Assembly: GCA_003023195.1 (NCBI GenBank)
Contig: PXRX01000034.1
Span: 23,004-87,003 of the forward strand
Origin: Halobacteriales archaeon QS_8_69_26
Lineage (GTDB): Archaea; Halobacteriota; Halobacteria; Halobacteriales; SW-7-71-33
Direction of reading: 5' to 3'
DNA length: 64,000 bases
The position numbers and the translations under genes are program-made. Below the pieces are notes generated by a model. It did no database searches and was not told the DNA's origin. It saw only the letters and a program-made list of their open reading frames with translations. Shown here piece after piece: positions 32,470-41,303 of this stretch; position 1 is the stretch's first letter, and the number at the start of each line of letters is the position of its first letter.

Positions 32470-34821
32470 TCAGCGCACCGAGTCGAGGATGAACTTCTGC
32501 TCGACGCGCTTGACCTCGTGCTGGACGTCCCGGACGGCGTCGACGTTCGCGGAGATGGAGGTGACGCCCTCGTTGACGAGGAATCGGACCATCTCGGGCT
32601 TGGACCCGGCCTGGCCACAGATGCTCGTGGCCACGTCGTGCTCGTTGCACTGCTCGATGGTGCGGCTGATCAACTCCAGCACCGCGGGGTGGAGTTCGTC
32701 GAACCGGTCGGCGACGTTCTCGTTGTTGCGGTCGACGGCCAGCGTGTACTGGGTGAGGTCGTTGGTCCCGAACGAGGCGAAGTCGATGCCCTGTTCGGCC
32801 ATGTCCTCGACGGCGAGCGCCGAGGCGGGCGTCTCTATCATCACGCCCCAGGTCCGCTTGTCGGGGTCGATGCCCGCCTCCTCCATCAGCCGGCGGGTCC
32901 GGATGACGTCCTCCGCGTCGTTCACCAGCGGGAACATGAGCTCGACGTTGTCGTAGCCCATGTCGTAGAGCTGACGGAACGCCGACAGCTCGTGGGCGAA
33001 GACGTCGGGGCGGTCCAGCGACCGCCGGATCCCCCGGTAGCCGAGCATGGGGTTGTGCTCGTCGGGTTCGTCCTCGCCGCCCTCCAGTTGCCGGAACTCG
33101 TCGGTCGGCGCGTCGAGGGTGCGGGTGCGCACCGGCCGGGGGTAGAACTCCTCGGCGACCTCGCGGATCCCCGACACGAGCTGGTCGACGTAGGCGCGCT
33201 CGCCCTCCTCGCGGATGTAGCGCTCGGGGGTCATCCCCAGCGAGAGGATCATGTGTTCGATCCGCAGGAGCCCGACGCCGTCGGCGCCCGTCGCCGCGGC
33301 CCGTTCGGCGGCCTCGGGGATGGAGACGTTGACCTTCACCTCGGTGGCGGTCATCGGCTTGACCGGCGTGGTGGGCCGGGCGGCCTCGACCGGTTCGTGC
33401 TCCTCGGCGGCCGCCTCGCGGCCGCGGCGCACACCGCCCTTCTCCCCGTCGACGGTCACGGTGACGCCGTCCTCCAGGACGGTCGTGGCGCTGCCGGTGC
33501 CGACGACGGCCGGCACGCCGAGTTCCCGCGAGACGATGGCGGCGTGGCTGGTCATGCCCCCCTCGTCGGTGACGATGGCGGCGGCCCGCTTCATCGCCGG
33601 CACCATGTCGGGGGTTGTCATCTCGGTGACGATGACGTCGCCCGACCCGACCTTGTCTAGCTGGTCGAGTTTTCCGACGACCCTGACCGGCCCCGAGACC
33701 TGCCCGGGGCTGGCGCCCAGTCCCTGCACGAGGACGTCGTCGCCCTCGTCGCCGGTCGGTGCCTCGGTGGCCCCGGAGCCGTCGGTGACGCCGGCCCGCT
33801 CGCCGTTCGCCTCGTCGGCGTCCGGCGGGGCGTCCATCTCCACCTCGGCGTCGACCCGTTCCTCGTCGGCCTCGCCGATGGTCCCCGAGTCGATGGTGGT
33901 GATCGGACGGGACTGGAGCATGTAGACGTCGCCGTCCGCGATGGCCCACTCGACGTCCTGGGGGTCGCCGTAGTGGTCCTCGACCCGTTCGCCCACCGCG
34001 ACCAGTTCCGCCAGTTCGGCGTCCGAGAGGACCCTGGCCTTGCGGCGGTCGGCGGGCACCTCGCGCTCGACGGTGTCGCCGTCCTCGCCCCGGACGTGCA
34101 TGACCTTCTTCTCGGCGACGGTCACGTCCTCGACCTCGCCGTCGCGGGTGAGGACGTAGTTGTCCGGCGAGACCGCGCCGGAGACGACCGCCTCGCCCAG
34201 CCCCCAGGTCGCCTCGACTATCATCCGGGGGTCGCCGGTCGAGGGGTGGGAGGTGAACATCACGCCGGACTCGTCGGCGTCGACCATCCGCTGGACGACG
34301 ACGGCCATGTTGACCGCGTCGTGGGAGAACCCCTGCTCGTTGCGGTAGTAGATCGCCCGCTGGGTGAACAGCGAGGCCCAGCACTCCCGGACTCGCTCCA
34401 GCAGGTCCTCGCGGGTGACGTTCAGGAAGGTCTCCTGCTGGCCGGCGAAGGAGGCGTCGGGGAGGTCCTCCGCGGTCGCCGAGGACCGCACCGCGACGAA
34501 CGGCTCGCCATCCATGTCGTCGTAGGCCCCGAGGATCTCCGACCGGAGCGAGTCGGGGAACGGTACCTCGAGGATCAACTCCTGTGCGCGCTCGGCGGCG
34601 GCGGCCAGTGCGTCGGTGTCCTCGACGTCGACGTCGACGGCCTCGAACAGTTCGGCCTCGATGTCCGCCTCCTGGAGGAACGCCCGGTAGGTCCCGGCGG
34701 TCACCACGAACGCGGGCGGGACGGGCAACCCCGCTCCTGCCAGTTCGCCGAGCGAGGCTCCCTTGCCGCCGACGGTCGCCACGTCGTCGGCGCCGACGTC
34801 CGCGAGCCAGAGTACGCTCAT
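32470..34821 (-). CDS. ppsA: Phosphoenolpyruvate synthase
   Basis: A 783-residue enzyme making PEP from pyruvate and ATP for gluconeogenesis. The N-terminal ATP-grasp domain has VGGKGASLGELAGAGLPVPP and FVAVRSSATAEDLPDASFAG. The swivelling phosphohistidine domain has EGGMTSHAAIVSRELGVPAV with the catalytic His. The C-terminal PEP-binding barrel has GADGVGLLRIEHM and SICGQAGSKPEMVRFL. An acidic insert (about 318-365) separates the first two domains. A TATA-like TTACGTAACC at about 34842-34851 lies 20-30 bases before ATG 34821. Confidence 0.95.
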   Translation of the reverse strand: MSVLWLADVGADDVATVGGKGASLGELAGAGLPVPPAFVVTAGTYRAFLQEADIEAELFEAVDVDVEDTDALAAAAERAQELILEVPFPDSLRSEILGAYDDMDGEPFVAVRSSATAEDLPDASFAGQQETFLNVTREDLLERVRECWASLFTQRAIYYRNEQGFSHDAVNMAVVVQRMVDADESGVMFTSHPSTGDPRMIVEATWGLGEAVVSGAVSPDNYVLTRDGEVEDVTVAEKKVMHVRGEDGDTVEREVPADRRKARVLSDAELAELVAVGERVEDHYGDPQDVEWAIADGDVYMLQSRPITTIDSGTIGEADEERVDAEVEMDAPPDADEANGERAGVTDGSGATEAPTGDEGDDVLVQGLGASPGQVSGPVRVVGKLDQLDKVGSGDVIVTEMTTPDMVPAMKRAAAIVTDEGGMTSHAAIVSRELGVPAVVGTGSATTVLEDGVTVTVDGEKGGVRRGREAAAEEHEPVEAARPTTPVKPMTATEVKVNVSIPEAAERAAATGADGVGLLRIEHMILSLGMTPERYIREEGERAYVDQLVSGIREVAEEFYPRPVRTRTLDAPTDEFRQLEGGEDEPDEHNPMLGYRGIRRSLDRPDVFAHELSAFRQLYDMGYDNVELMFPLVNDAEDVIRTRRLMEEAGIDPDKRTWGVMIETPASALAVEDMAEQGIDFASFGTNDLTQYTLAVDRNNENVADRFDELHPAVLELISRTIEQCNEHDVATSICGQAGSKPEMVRFLVNEGVTSISANVDAVRDVQHEVKRVEQKFILDSVR

Positions 34822-35177
34822 GTACGCAGATTTACTCTCAGGTTACGTAAGAAGGTTGCGAAGGGGGGTCGAATTTGCACGCCGTTCCCCCGCCGGCACG
34901 TGCCGGCCCCCCGGAGCAGTCGGCGAGGTTCGCCGCGGGCGTCGAACCGGGTTCGTCGGCGGGATCGGACCTGGTCCGTTACTAACAGGTGTTCCCGGGT
35001 TTAAAATTGTTTGACCCTCAACCGACAAATATTATAAAGTACCCGGGGTCCGTAGGCCCTCCCGACTCGAACGGAGGTGCCCGCCGTCGAGTGGGGGCGA
35101 CGCGGCGGCGGGTCGGATCGGAGGGTCGCTCCCGCCGCCGGCGGATCCCGCCGGGACTCGGGGACGGGAAACGACAG
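34822..35177. other. Divergent spacer between ppsA and the eCIS-lipase gene
   Basis: 356 bases with the ppsA promoter on the left, a perfect 16-bp palindrome GCCGGCACGTGCCGGC (about 34891-34906), and an AT-rich promoter block at 34999-35040. From that block to ATG 35178 is a leader of about 110 bases without a convincing upstream gene. Confidence 0.5.
34999..35040 (+). promoter_or_regulatory. AT-rich promoter region of the eCIS-lipase gene
   Basis: Two TATA-like boxes, GTTTAAAATT at 34999-35008 and AATATTATAAA at 35028-35038, stand in otherwise GC-rich DNA. Neither is at leaderless distance from ATG 35178, implying a 5' leader of roughly 110-150 bases, unusual for a haloarchaeon, or an upstream non-ATG start. 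Confidence 0.45.
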
Positions 35178-36671
35178 ATGCCACGCTCCAGGAAACGCGA
35201 CTCGAAACGCGAGTCGGCCGATCGGGACGAAACGCGATCCAAGACACCGGACCGGGAGTCCGGCACCGGCACGTCCGACCGGCGGGTCGAACGCCTGCAC
35301 AGTAGCGCCGGCAATCAGGCGGTCCAGCGGGCCGTCGAGGACGCCGGCGCGGGCTTACGGGCCGGACCGGCGTCCGTCCGGAGCGGGTCCGCGGCCGGTG
35401 GGGCGAGCACCCGGGCGGCCAGCGACGGGAACCCGGGAGGTATCCCGATGGGATCCCCGGACAGTTCCTACGAGCGCGAGGCCGACGCGGTCGCGAAGGG
35501 CGTCCTCGAGGGTGGGTTGTCGCCACCGCGCCCCTCCCGGCTGTCGGCGTCGCGGGTCCAGCGCGAGACCGGGGACGGCGGCGACGACCGGTCCCACGCC
35601 CCGCCGAGCGTGGCGGAGACGGTCTCCTCGTCGGGCCAGCCACTCGACCGGGAGGTCCGGTCGTCGATGGAGTCGACACTGGGCGAGGACTTCGGGTCGG
35701 TGCGGGTCCACACCGGCCCGCAGGCCGCCCGGTCCGCGAGCGAGATCGGTGCCCGGGCGTACGCGGTGGGGAACGACGTCGCGTTCGATAGCGGCGAGTA
35801 CGCCCCCGAGACCCCCGGCGGGCGCGAAGTGCTGGCCCACGAACTGACCCACGTCGCACAGCAGGACGGGGGTGACCTCGCCGTCCAGGCCATGGAGGGC
35901 GGGGGGAGCGCGGCGGCCCGCGAAGTACCGAGTCAGGAGGAGGCGGCCGAGGCGATGAGCTACGCCGACCTGGCGCAGGACGTCTACGGGGACGACGGCG
36001 CGCCCGAGGGGTGGGAGCGGGTCGAGAACTTCGAGAACAGCGAGTCGGGCTTCTTCGCCGCCCTCTACCGGAACCCGGCCACCGACGAGACGGTACTCGC
36101 GTTCAGGGGGTCCAACCCGCTGGAACTGGCCGACTGGACGGAGGCCAACCTCCCCAACGCCCTCAACCAGCCGTCCAAGCAGTACCGGCGCGCGATCGAA
36201 CTCGCGAACGACGTCGCCTCGGAGTACGAGAACGTGACGTTCACCGGCCACTCGCTCGGCGGCGGCCTCGCGTCCGCCGCGTCGATGGCGACCGGTCGCG
36301 AGGCGGTCACCTTCAACGCCGCCGGGCCGGCACCGGAGCAGATGCTGGAACTGGACACGACGGACCTCCTCACCGCCGACCCCGAGGAGGACGTCACGGC
36401 CTACGTCGTGCGGGGTGACGTCGTCAACTGGGCCCAGGACCTCGTCGGCGGGCAGGTCGCGGACCACCCGCTCGGACACGTCACCGGCGGGACGTGGAAG
36501 GTGCTGTCGAGCCCCGCCCAGGGGACGCGGAAGGAACTCCCCCAGCCCTCGGACATGATCGAGAACTCCTGGAACCCCCTGGAGTGGGGGAGCAAGATCC
36601 TGGGGGTCAAGCAACACGGGATGGAGACGGTCAAGAAGGCGCTGGCGGAACTGCAGGGTGCCGGCCAGTGA
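35178..36671 (+). CDS. eCIS-core (DUF4157) protein fused to class-3 lipase
   Basis: A 497-residue protein. The N-terminus is Arg/Lys/Ser-rich and contains HSSAGNQAVQRAVE, the GNQAVQR signature seen before DUF4157 domains. DUF4157 follows (about 155-228): LDREVRSSMESTLGEDFGSV, RVHTGPQAARSASEIGARAY and LAHELTHVAQQDGG with HELTH at 221-225. The C-terminal part (about 245-440) is a lipase_3 alpha/beta hydrolase: VLAFRGSNPLELADW and FTGHSLGGGLASAASMA with nucleophile Ser359; likely Asp and His follow in YVVRGDVVNWAQD and HPLGHV. DUF4157 domains mark cargo of extracellular contractile injection systems. No signal peptide and no eCIS structural genes nearby. Function as a toxin is inferred. Confidence 0.85.
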   Translation: MPRSRKRDSKRESADRDETRSKTPDRESGTGTSDRRVERLHSSAGNQAVQRAVEDAGAGLRAGPASVRSGSAAGGASTRAASDGNPGGIPMGSPDSSYEREADAVAKGVLEGGLSPPRPSRLSASRVQRETGDGGDDRSHAPPSVAETVSSSGQPLDREVRSSMESTLGEDFGSVRVHTGPQAARSASEIGARAYAVGNDVAFDSGEYAPETPGGREVLAHELTHVAQQDGGDLAVQAMEGGGSAAAREVPSQEEAAEAMSYADLAQDVYGDDGAPEGWERVENFENSESGFFAALYRNPATDETVLAFRGSNPLELADWTEANLPNALNQPSKQYRRAIELANDVASEYENVTFTGHSLGGGLASAASMATGREAVTFNAAGPAPEQMLELDTTDLLTADPEEDVTAYVVRGDVVNWAQDLVGGQVADHPLGHVTGGTWKVLSSPAQGTRKELPQPSDMIENSWNPLEWGSKILGVKQHGMETVKKALAELQGAGQ

Positions 36672-36751
36672 CCGCCGGGTGACTGGCGGCGACAGTCCGC
36701 ATCCCGACACCGGACGATCGCCCGGCGATCGCTCGAGGCCGGGGTCCCCGG

Positions 36752-37654
36752 TCAGGCCTCGATTATCTCGTCGTCCTCGTCGGGCGGGACCGAGAGGTCG
36801 CCGGTCATGACGGTCACGCCGCGCCCGCCGACCCGGACGTCCTCGCCGACGTGGACCCGGACGTGCCCGGGCCGGTCGACGTAGTGACCCTGCTCGAAGA
36901 CCATCTCCTCGGGCATCGCGTCGAAGGCCCCGAAGTGCCGGAGGTACGCCCCGGTCGCGCCGGAGGCGGTACCGGTCACGGGGTCCTCGGGCACGCCAGC
37001 CCCGGGGGCGAACATCCGGCCGTGGAGCGTCGAGTCGGCGTCCAGCGCGTCGAAGGTGCACAGGTAGACCCCGGTGGCGTCGACGTCCTCGCTCAGTGCC
37101 TCGACGGCGGCCACGTCCGGGGCGGCGCTCCCGACCGCGGACAGGAAGTTCGCGGGCACCACCAGGAACGGGAGGCCGGTGGAGGCCACCGCCAGCGGCA
37201 GGTCGGCGCCCACGTCCCGCAACGCGGCGGGGTCGACCCCCAGCGCGTCGGCCACCCGGTCGTAGGAGAGGTCGACCTCACGGATCTCGGGTGTGTCCTG
37301 GGTCATCCAGACGGTGCCGTCCTCGTGGACCTCGACGTCGAGGACGCCCACGTTCGTCTCCAGGGTGTGGGTCCCGGTGTCGATGGTTCCGGTCGCGTGG
37401 AGGTGGGCGTGGGACGCGATGGTCGCGTGCCCGCAGAGGTCGACCTCCTGGGTGGGCGTGAAGTACCGCACTCGCCGTTCGGCCGGCCCCGACGGCAGGA
37501 GGAAGGCGGTCTCGCTCTGGGCGAGTTCCCGTGCGATCGCCCGCATCTGGTCCTCGCTCAGTCCCCCGGCGTCGGGCACCACGCCCGCGCCGTTGCCGGC
37601 CAGGGGCTGGTCCGTGAACGCGTCCACTATCGCCGTTCGGACGGCCTCGCTCAT
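36752..37654 (-). CDS. PhzF family isomerase
   Basis: A 300-residue protein of the diaminopimelate-epimerase fold. Landmarks are IVDAFTDQPLAGNGAGVVPD, ELAQSETAFLLPSG (catalytic Glu), RYFTPTQEVDLCGHATIASH and GVPEDPVTGTASGATGAYL. PhzF members isomerise small cyclic or amino-acid-like substrates; despite the name, most are unrelated to phenazines and no phz genes are here. Start ATG 37654 (MSEAVRTAIVDAF). Confidence 0.92.
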   Translation of the reverse strand: MSEAVRTAIVDAFTDQPLAGNGAGVVPDAGGLSEDQMRAIARELAQSETAFLLPSGPAERRVRYFTPTQEVDLCGHATIASHAHLHATGTIDTGTHTLETNVGVLDVEVHEDGTVWMTQDTPEIREVDLSYDRVADALGVDPAALRDVGADLPLAVASTGLPFLVVPANFLSAVGSAAPDVAAVEALSEDVDATGVYLCTFDALDADSTLHGRMFAPGAGVPEDPVTGTASGATGAYLRHFGAFDAMPEEMVFEQGHYVDRPGHVRVHVGEDVRVGGRGVTVMTGDLSVPPDEDDEIIEA

Positions 37655-37707
37655 CGTCGGATGGGTCGAGGGGAGTGACAATAGTGCTGACGGGATCGGT
37701 GCACTGG

Positions 37708-38010
37708 TCAGTCCCAGGTGATCCACAGCAGGAACAGCAGGGCGGCGAGTTCGAAGAACTGGACGGTCATCATCGCCCGGCCGGCGTACGGGGCGGCGTC
37801 GTTCAGGACCGTCGCCACCGTCGGGTCGACCACGTAGTAGTACAGCGACAGCAGGTTCTCGACGAGCAACAGCGTGGCGAACACCGACAGCCCGAGGGTG
37901 TGCTTGGACCGGAACTCCCGGTAGTTCCGGACCCAGATGGCCAGCAACACGGCGAGGACGACGACGTTGGCCGCCGTCGCCGCGCTGGCGGCGTCTAGCC
38001 AGATCCCCAT
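37708..38010 (-). CDS. Small membrane protein, function unknown
   Basis: A 100-residue protein with three hydrophobic helices (AANVVVLAVLLAIWVRNYRE, LGLSVFATLLLVENLLSLYY, MTVQFFELAALLFLLWITWD). Similar small haloarchaeal proteins often sit beside an ArsR-like regulator, as here (55 bases upstream), which suggests that the regulator controls it. Confidence 0.8.
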   Translation of the reverse strand: MGIWLDAASAATAANVVVLAVLLAIWVRNYREFRSKHTLGLSVFATLLLVENLLSLYYYVVDPTVATVLNDAAPYAGRAMMTVQFFELAALLFLLWITWD

Positions 38011-38065
38011 CTGTGCCTCCCTTGCGTGGTAGCGCGGATATACTCTTTCCCAATTCGGGCCATAC

Positions 38066-38341
38066 TCAGTCGACCTCCGCCATGATTTCCTCGACGGTGT
38101 CCCAGTGCTCGCGGGTCCGGTCGGAGACGGTGTAGACCGCGCCGTACCCGTCGCCGGCCCGCTCGACGACGCCGTTGTCGGTGAGGACGTCGAGGTGGTG
38201 TCGCACCGTCTTGTAGTCCAGGTCGAGGTCCTCGGCGAGGCGGTTGGCGTTGCGCGGCCGTTCGTCCAGCGCCCGGAGGATCCGCACCCGGTTCGACCCG
38301 CCCCGTGTGCCGGTCAGCACGTACCAGAGGACCCCCTCCAT
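38066..38341 (-). CDS. Winged-helix transcriptional regulator, ArsR-like
   Basis: A 91-residue protein: GGSNRVRILRALDERPRNAN, RLAEDLDLDYKTVRHHLDVL (recognition helix) and GVVERAGDGYGAVYTVSDRT (wing). The fold is that of haloarchaeal ArsR-type regulators lacking metal-binding cysteines. In a likely two-gene unit with the small membrane protein downstream. Its upstream spacer carries bipartite motif site 4. Confidence 0.88.
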   Translation of the reverse strand: MEGVLWYVLTGTRGGSNRVRILRALDERPRNANRLAEDLDLDYKTVRHHLDVLTDNGVVERAGDGYGAVYTVSDRTREHWDTVEEIMAEVD

Positions 38342-38464
38342 CCGTGGGACGGATCACACCGGCGGGCTTTAACGACACCGACGGCGGCCGTCTCGACCGA
38401 ATCTCCCGTCGCGGCCGGGAACGGGACCCGGTGAGTGATCGGGCGGGATCGGAACGGGACCAGT

Positions 38465-38484
38465 TTACTGTAACCTTACTGTAA
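38465..38484. promoter_or_regulatory. Bipartite TTACTGTAA motif, site 4 of 5
   Basis: TTACTGTAA at 38465-38473 and again at 38476-38484, separated by CC; 11-bp spacing as elsewhere. It lies between divergent genes, about 125 bases from the regulator start and 108 from the aldo/keto reductase start. Confidence 0.6.
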
Positions 38485-38591
38485 ACGCTCTGGCCCGGAT
38501 CCGGCCCGCGGCGGTCTCGCCGGGAGCGGACCGTGTCCGGAACCACCGGTTCCACAACCCCTTTTCCCGGACCGCTCGTACGGCGGGTGCA

Positions 38592-39422
38592 ATGAGTGAC
38601 GCACTCGCCGCCGACCAGCCACGGGTCGCCGGGATGCCGATGCTCGGACTCGGCACCTGGGAGAACGCCGACCACGAGCAGTGTACCGAGAGCGTCCGGA
38701 CGGCGCTGGGGACGGGCTACCGCCACGTCGACACCGCCCAGGCCTACGGCAACGAACGGGCCGTCGGGCGGGGCATCGCCGCCGCGGACGTCGACCGGGA
38801 GGACGTCTTCCTCGCGACGAAGGTGTGGATAGACAGCCTCTCGCACGGCGACGTGGTCCACACCACCCGCGAGAGCCTGGACCGCCTCGGGGTGAACTCG
38901 GTGGACCTGCTGTACGTCCACTGGCCGGCCCGGAGTTACGACCCCGAGGAGACGCTGGGCGCGTTCGCCGAACTGTACGACGACGGCCTGATCGACCGCG
39001 TCGGCGTCAGCAACTTCGAACCGGCGGACGTCGAACGGGCGGTCGAGGTCTCGGACGTCCCGATATTCGCCAACCAGGTCGAGTGCCACCCGATGCTCCC
39101 CAACGAGGCGGTGCGGGCGGCCTGCGAGGACCACGACGTCGAGGTCGTCGCCTACTCGCCCCTGGCCCGTGGGGCGGTCTTCGAGAACCCGACCCTGAAC
39201 CGGATCGCCGAGAAACACGCCGTGAGCGAGGCCCGGGTCAGCCTCGCGTGGCTCCGCGAGAAGGGGGTCACCGCCATCCCGAAGGCCACCGGTGCCGACC
39301 ACGTCGAGGACAACTGGGCGTCGCTGGACCTGGACCTCGACTCCGAGGACGTCGAACGGATCGACGCCATCGGGACCACCGACCGGCGGGTGGATCCCGG
39401 GTTCGCGCCCTGGAACGGCTGA
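38592..39422 (+). CDS. Aldo/keto reductase
   Basis: A 276-residue NADPH-dependent TIM-barrel reductase. The catalytic tetrad is visible: Asp/Tyr in YRHVDTAQAYGNERAVGRG, Lys in DVFLATKVWIDSLSHGD and His in VDLLYVHWPARSYDPEE. Cofactor binding is in GVTAIPKATGADHVEDN. It resembles 2,5-diketogluconate/glyoxal-type AKRs of haloarchaea; the substrate is not deducible. Confidence 0.93.
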   Translation: MSDALAADQPRVAGMPMLGLGTWENADHEQCTESVRTALGTGYRHVDTAQAYGNERAVGRGIAAADVDREDVFLATKVWIDSLSHGDVVHTTRESLDRLGVNSVDLLYVHWPARSYDPEETLGAFAELYDDGLIDRVGVSNFEPADVERAVEVSDVPIFANQVECHPMLPNEAVRAACEDHDVEVVAYSPLARGAVFENPTLNRIAEKHAVSEARVSLAWLREKGVTAIPKATGADHVEDNWASLDLDLDSEDVERIDAIGTTDRRVDPGFAPWNG

Positions 39423-39760
39423 CGGTCGTGGGCGGTCAGATCTACCGGGGGCGAGGAGCGAACCTTTGCCGAAATCCTCGTCGGCTGATAGAGATACGAG
39501 CGCATACCTCCGTCTTTCCGTGAGTGACGAGCGTTCCGACGACTGTCGGAATCGAGGAACGAACAGGCGGGGGGTGAGCGGACACATCGGCCACGAACCA
39601 CGGGCGATGGCTGCCGGATTTCCCACCGCAACCGTTTTGTCGTGGCCCCGTGTAACATGGAGTGCGACGGAATCGGTGAGATGCCGGCTCCGAACCACAA
39701 GGGGCAGTGAACCAACGGTGGTTCGCACGGGCGTTGCCAGAACTTCGTTCTGGCTGCCAA
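39423..39760. other. Non-coding segment left of the IS1595 element
   Basis: About 340 bases of lower GC with no recognisable gene. Long antisense frames lack any domain or haloarchaeal composition. Its right end holds a hairpin at 39736-39754. The composition change suggests old insertion-sequence debris. Confidence 0.4.
39736..39754. repeat. Perfect stem-loop next to the IS1595 end
   Basis: GCCAGAAC-TTC-GTTCTGGC forms an 8-bp stem with a 3-base loop and ends six bases before the left inverted repeat of the IS. It could be a terminator or a remnant end of another insertion sequence. Confidence 0.45.
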
Positions 39761-40845
39761 CCAGAAATCGATGACGCTCTTCTGTAACGCTGCGGAACTG
39801 GGCAGAACGGTACGTTAGTGCATCTCGCCGAGGGAGAAACGAACATGTCCACCGGACGCCCCGCCCTCGGCGAAATGCTCGCGGATCTTGTGGAGCTTGG
39901 AGCAATAGAGTTTCGCCCGGAGCCGCTCGACGCCCTCGTCGAGCGGCGACTCAAGGCCGTCTGGACGGCCCGCTCGTGTCCGAACTGTGGGGCCGAGAGC
40001 CTTCAGGCACTGTCGAACTCCTCGCGGATCTGGTGTGGTCGGTGCGACTGGAAAACGACCTACACGCGTGGAACGCCGTTTTACAATTCGGACCTCGCCC
40101 CCGGCGAGGTCCTCATCGCGTTCGTCCTCTACGCCGATAGCCTGCTCAGCATCAACCAGATCGCGTTGCTTCTGTCCCCGTGCTACAAGACGCTGTTCGA
40201 GCGGATCAAAGAGACCGAAACCGCCTTCCACCGGGGCTTTCCGACCGTCTGGGGGCACCTCCCCCAGACGGTCAAGGGACCGACCCAGATCGACGAAACT
40301 CAGCAGCAGTGCTCGGGATACAAAGGGCAAGAACCACCCAGAAACGGCCTCGATCGTGCGGGATCGTCCTCGGAGGCCGGCCGAACACGCTGGAGTGGTG
40401 AGTGGGGAGACGAGTTGACGCTCGTCGCGGCCTGCCGCGACTCGCTTCGAGTGGTGGCCGCCGAGGAGGGCGTCGCCTACGACGAGGAACTCGGCCCGGT
40501 GCTCGAGGAGGTCGAAGACCTCTCCCAGTCGCTGGGAGAGGTCTGGACCGACGAGTTCCCTGCCTACAAAGCGATGGACCACGACCGCCGGATCGTCGTT
40601 CACGACGAGGAATACGTCACCGACGACGGCGTCCACACCAACCAGGTGGAGTGTCTCTGGTCGCTGATCCAGCCGTGGTTAGCGAAATTCCGCGGCCTCT
40701 CCAAGCAGGGCTTGGAGCAGGCCGCTCGCACCTACGGCTTCGTTCGGTCGTTAAACCTCACCGATGCTCCCCTCCGCAACCTCGTCAGCTGTATCGCCGT
40801 CAATGCATTCCGCTAACCTACAGAAGAGCGATCGATGATTTCTGG
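39761..40845 (+). mobile_element. IS1595-family insertion sequence
   Basis: Terminal inverted repeats: the left end at 39761-39786 starts CCAGAAATC and ends CGCTCTTCTGTA; the right end at 40819-40845 in reverse complement starts CCAGAAATC and ends CGCTCTTCTGTA, with 5 or 6 differing bases between the blocks. The single transposase gene fills the interior. I see no 8-bp target duplication (left flank GCTGCCAA, right flank TGACGATG), so the copy may be old, rearranged, or its true ends may differ slightly. Confidence 0.7.
39845..40816 (+). CDS. IS1595-family transposase (ISXO2-like)
   Basis: A 323-residue transposase. The N-terminal zinc ribbon is SCPNCGAES...WCGRCDWKTTYTRG; a helix-turn-helix-like segment (LLSINQIALLLSPCYKTLFE) follows. 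The ISXO2-like DDE domain shows GPTQIDETQQQ, EVWTDEFPAYKAMDHD and TNQVECLWSLIQPWLAKFRG. It appears intact. ATG 39845 is preferred; GTG 39818 adds nine residues. The domain NxE replaces the usual third Asp/Glu as in this family. Confidence 0.88.
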   Translation: MSTGRPALGEMLADLVELGAIEFRPEPLDALVERRLKAVWTARSCPNCGAESLQALSNSSRIWCGRCDWKTTYTRGTPFYNSDLAPGEVLIAFVLYADSLLSINQIALLLSPCYKTLFERIKETETAFHRGFPTVWGHLPQTVKGPTQIDETQQQCSGYKGQEPPRNGLDRAGSSSEAGRTRWSGEWGDELTLVAACRDSLRVVAAEEGVAYDEELGPVLEEVEDLSQSLGEVWTDEFPAYKAMDHDRRIVVHDEEYVTDDGVHTNQVECLWSLIQPWLAKFRGLSKQGLEQAARTYGFVRSLNLTDAPLRNLVSCIAVNAFR

Positions 40846-41126
40846 TGACGATGACACGGATTCCGATGGGGCCTGTTTGACCGGGCCACAGCCCTATACA
40901 GGGGAGGAAACGAGAGTTCCCCCGGTATGCTGCCGGTTCCCCGTGAGTGCGGGTTGGAACCGCGAACGCTACGTTCGGCGGAAATCCGATGGTCGGATTC
41001 CACGTCCGTCAGGGCGTGGAGGAGGTCAATCGAACGGTACGCTACACACAGAGGGTGGATCCGGGAATTCGGCCCCGTCGATAGCTCCGCCTCGCAGGCA
41101 TGGGCCGAGTTCGGTTCCACGGCGCG
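40846..41126. other. Spacer right of the IS1595 element
   Basis: About 280 bases without a supported gene. Short antisense frames (for example one reading RGSNPHSRGTGS) look like chance or vector-like low-information sequence. Nothing regulatory was recognised. Confidence 0.4.
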
Positions 41127-41303
41127 TCAGGATACCCCCTGTATCGCGTCAGAAACGTCGTTCCGTCGGATGTAGAGAATGGCAAGCCCCGCGAACAGCA
41201 GGCCGAACCCCCACCAGAGCGAATCGCCAGGCAATACGAAGAGCAGCAGGGTAACGAGTCCCGACGTGAAAAGCGACCACCCGATAGTCGTCTGGTACAC
41301 CAT
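41127..41303 (-). CDS. Small two-helix membrane protein
   Basis: A 58-residue protein from ATG 41303: MVYQTTIGWSLFTSGLVTLL and SLWWGFGLLFAGLAILYIRR, two transmembrane helices joined by a PGDS turn, then a charged tail NDVSDAIQGVS. Function unknown; typical of small haloarchaeal membrane ORFs. GC is slightly lower than the neighbours. Confidence 0.65.
   Translation of the reverse strand: MVYQTTIGWSLFTSGLVTLLLFVLPGDSLWWGFGLLFAGLAILYIRRNDVSDAIQGVS

Noticed and set aside
36752..37654. Phenazine biosynthesis locus
   Set aside because: PhzF homologues are widespread isomerases and no other phz gene is present.
39152..39760. Minus-strand protein gene left of the IS1595
   Set aside because: Composition is not haloarchaeal, no motif is present and most of it is antisense to the aldo/keto reductase.
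40846..41126. Short protein gene reading RGSNPHSRGTGS, or a tRNA
   Set aside because: The protein has no recognisable domain. A GGGTTGGAACC segment resembles a T-arm only superficially; no cloverleaf could be built.
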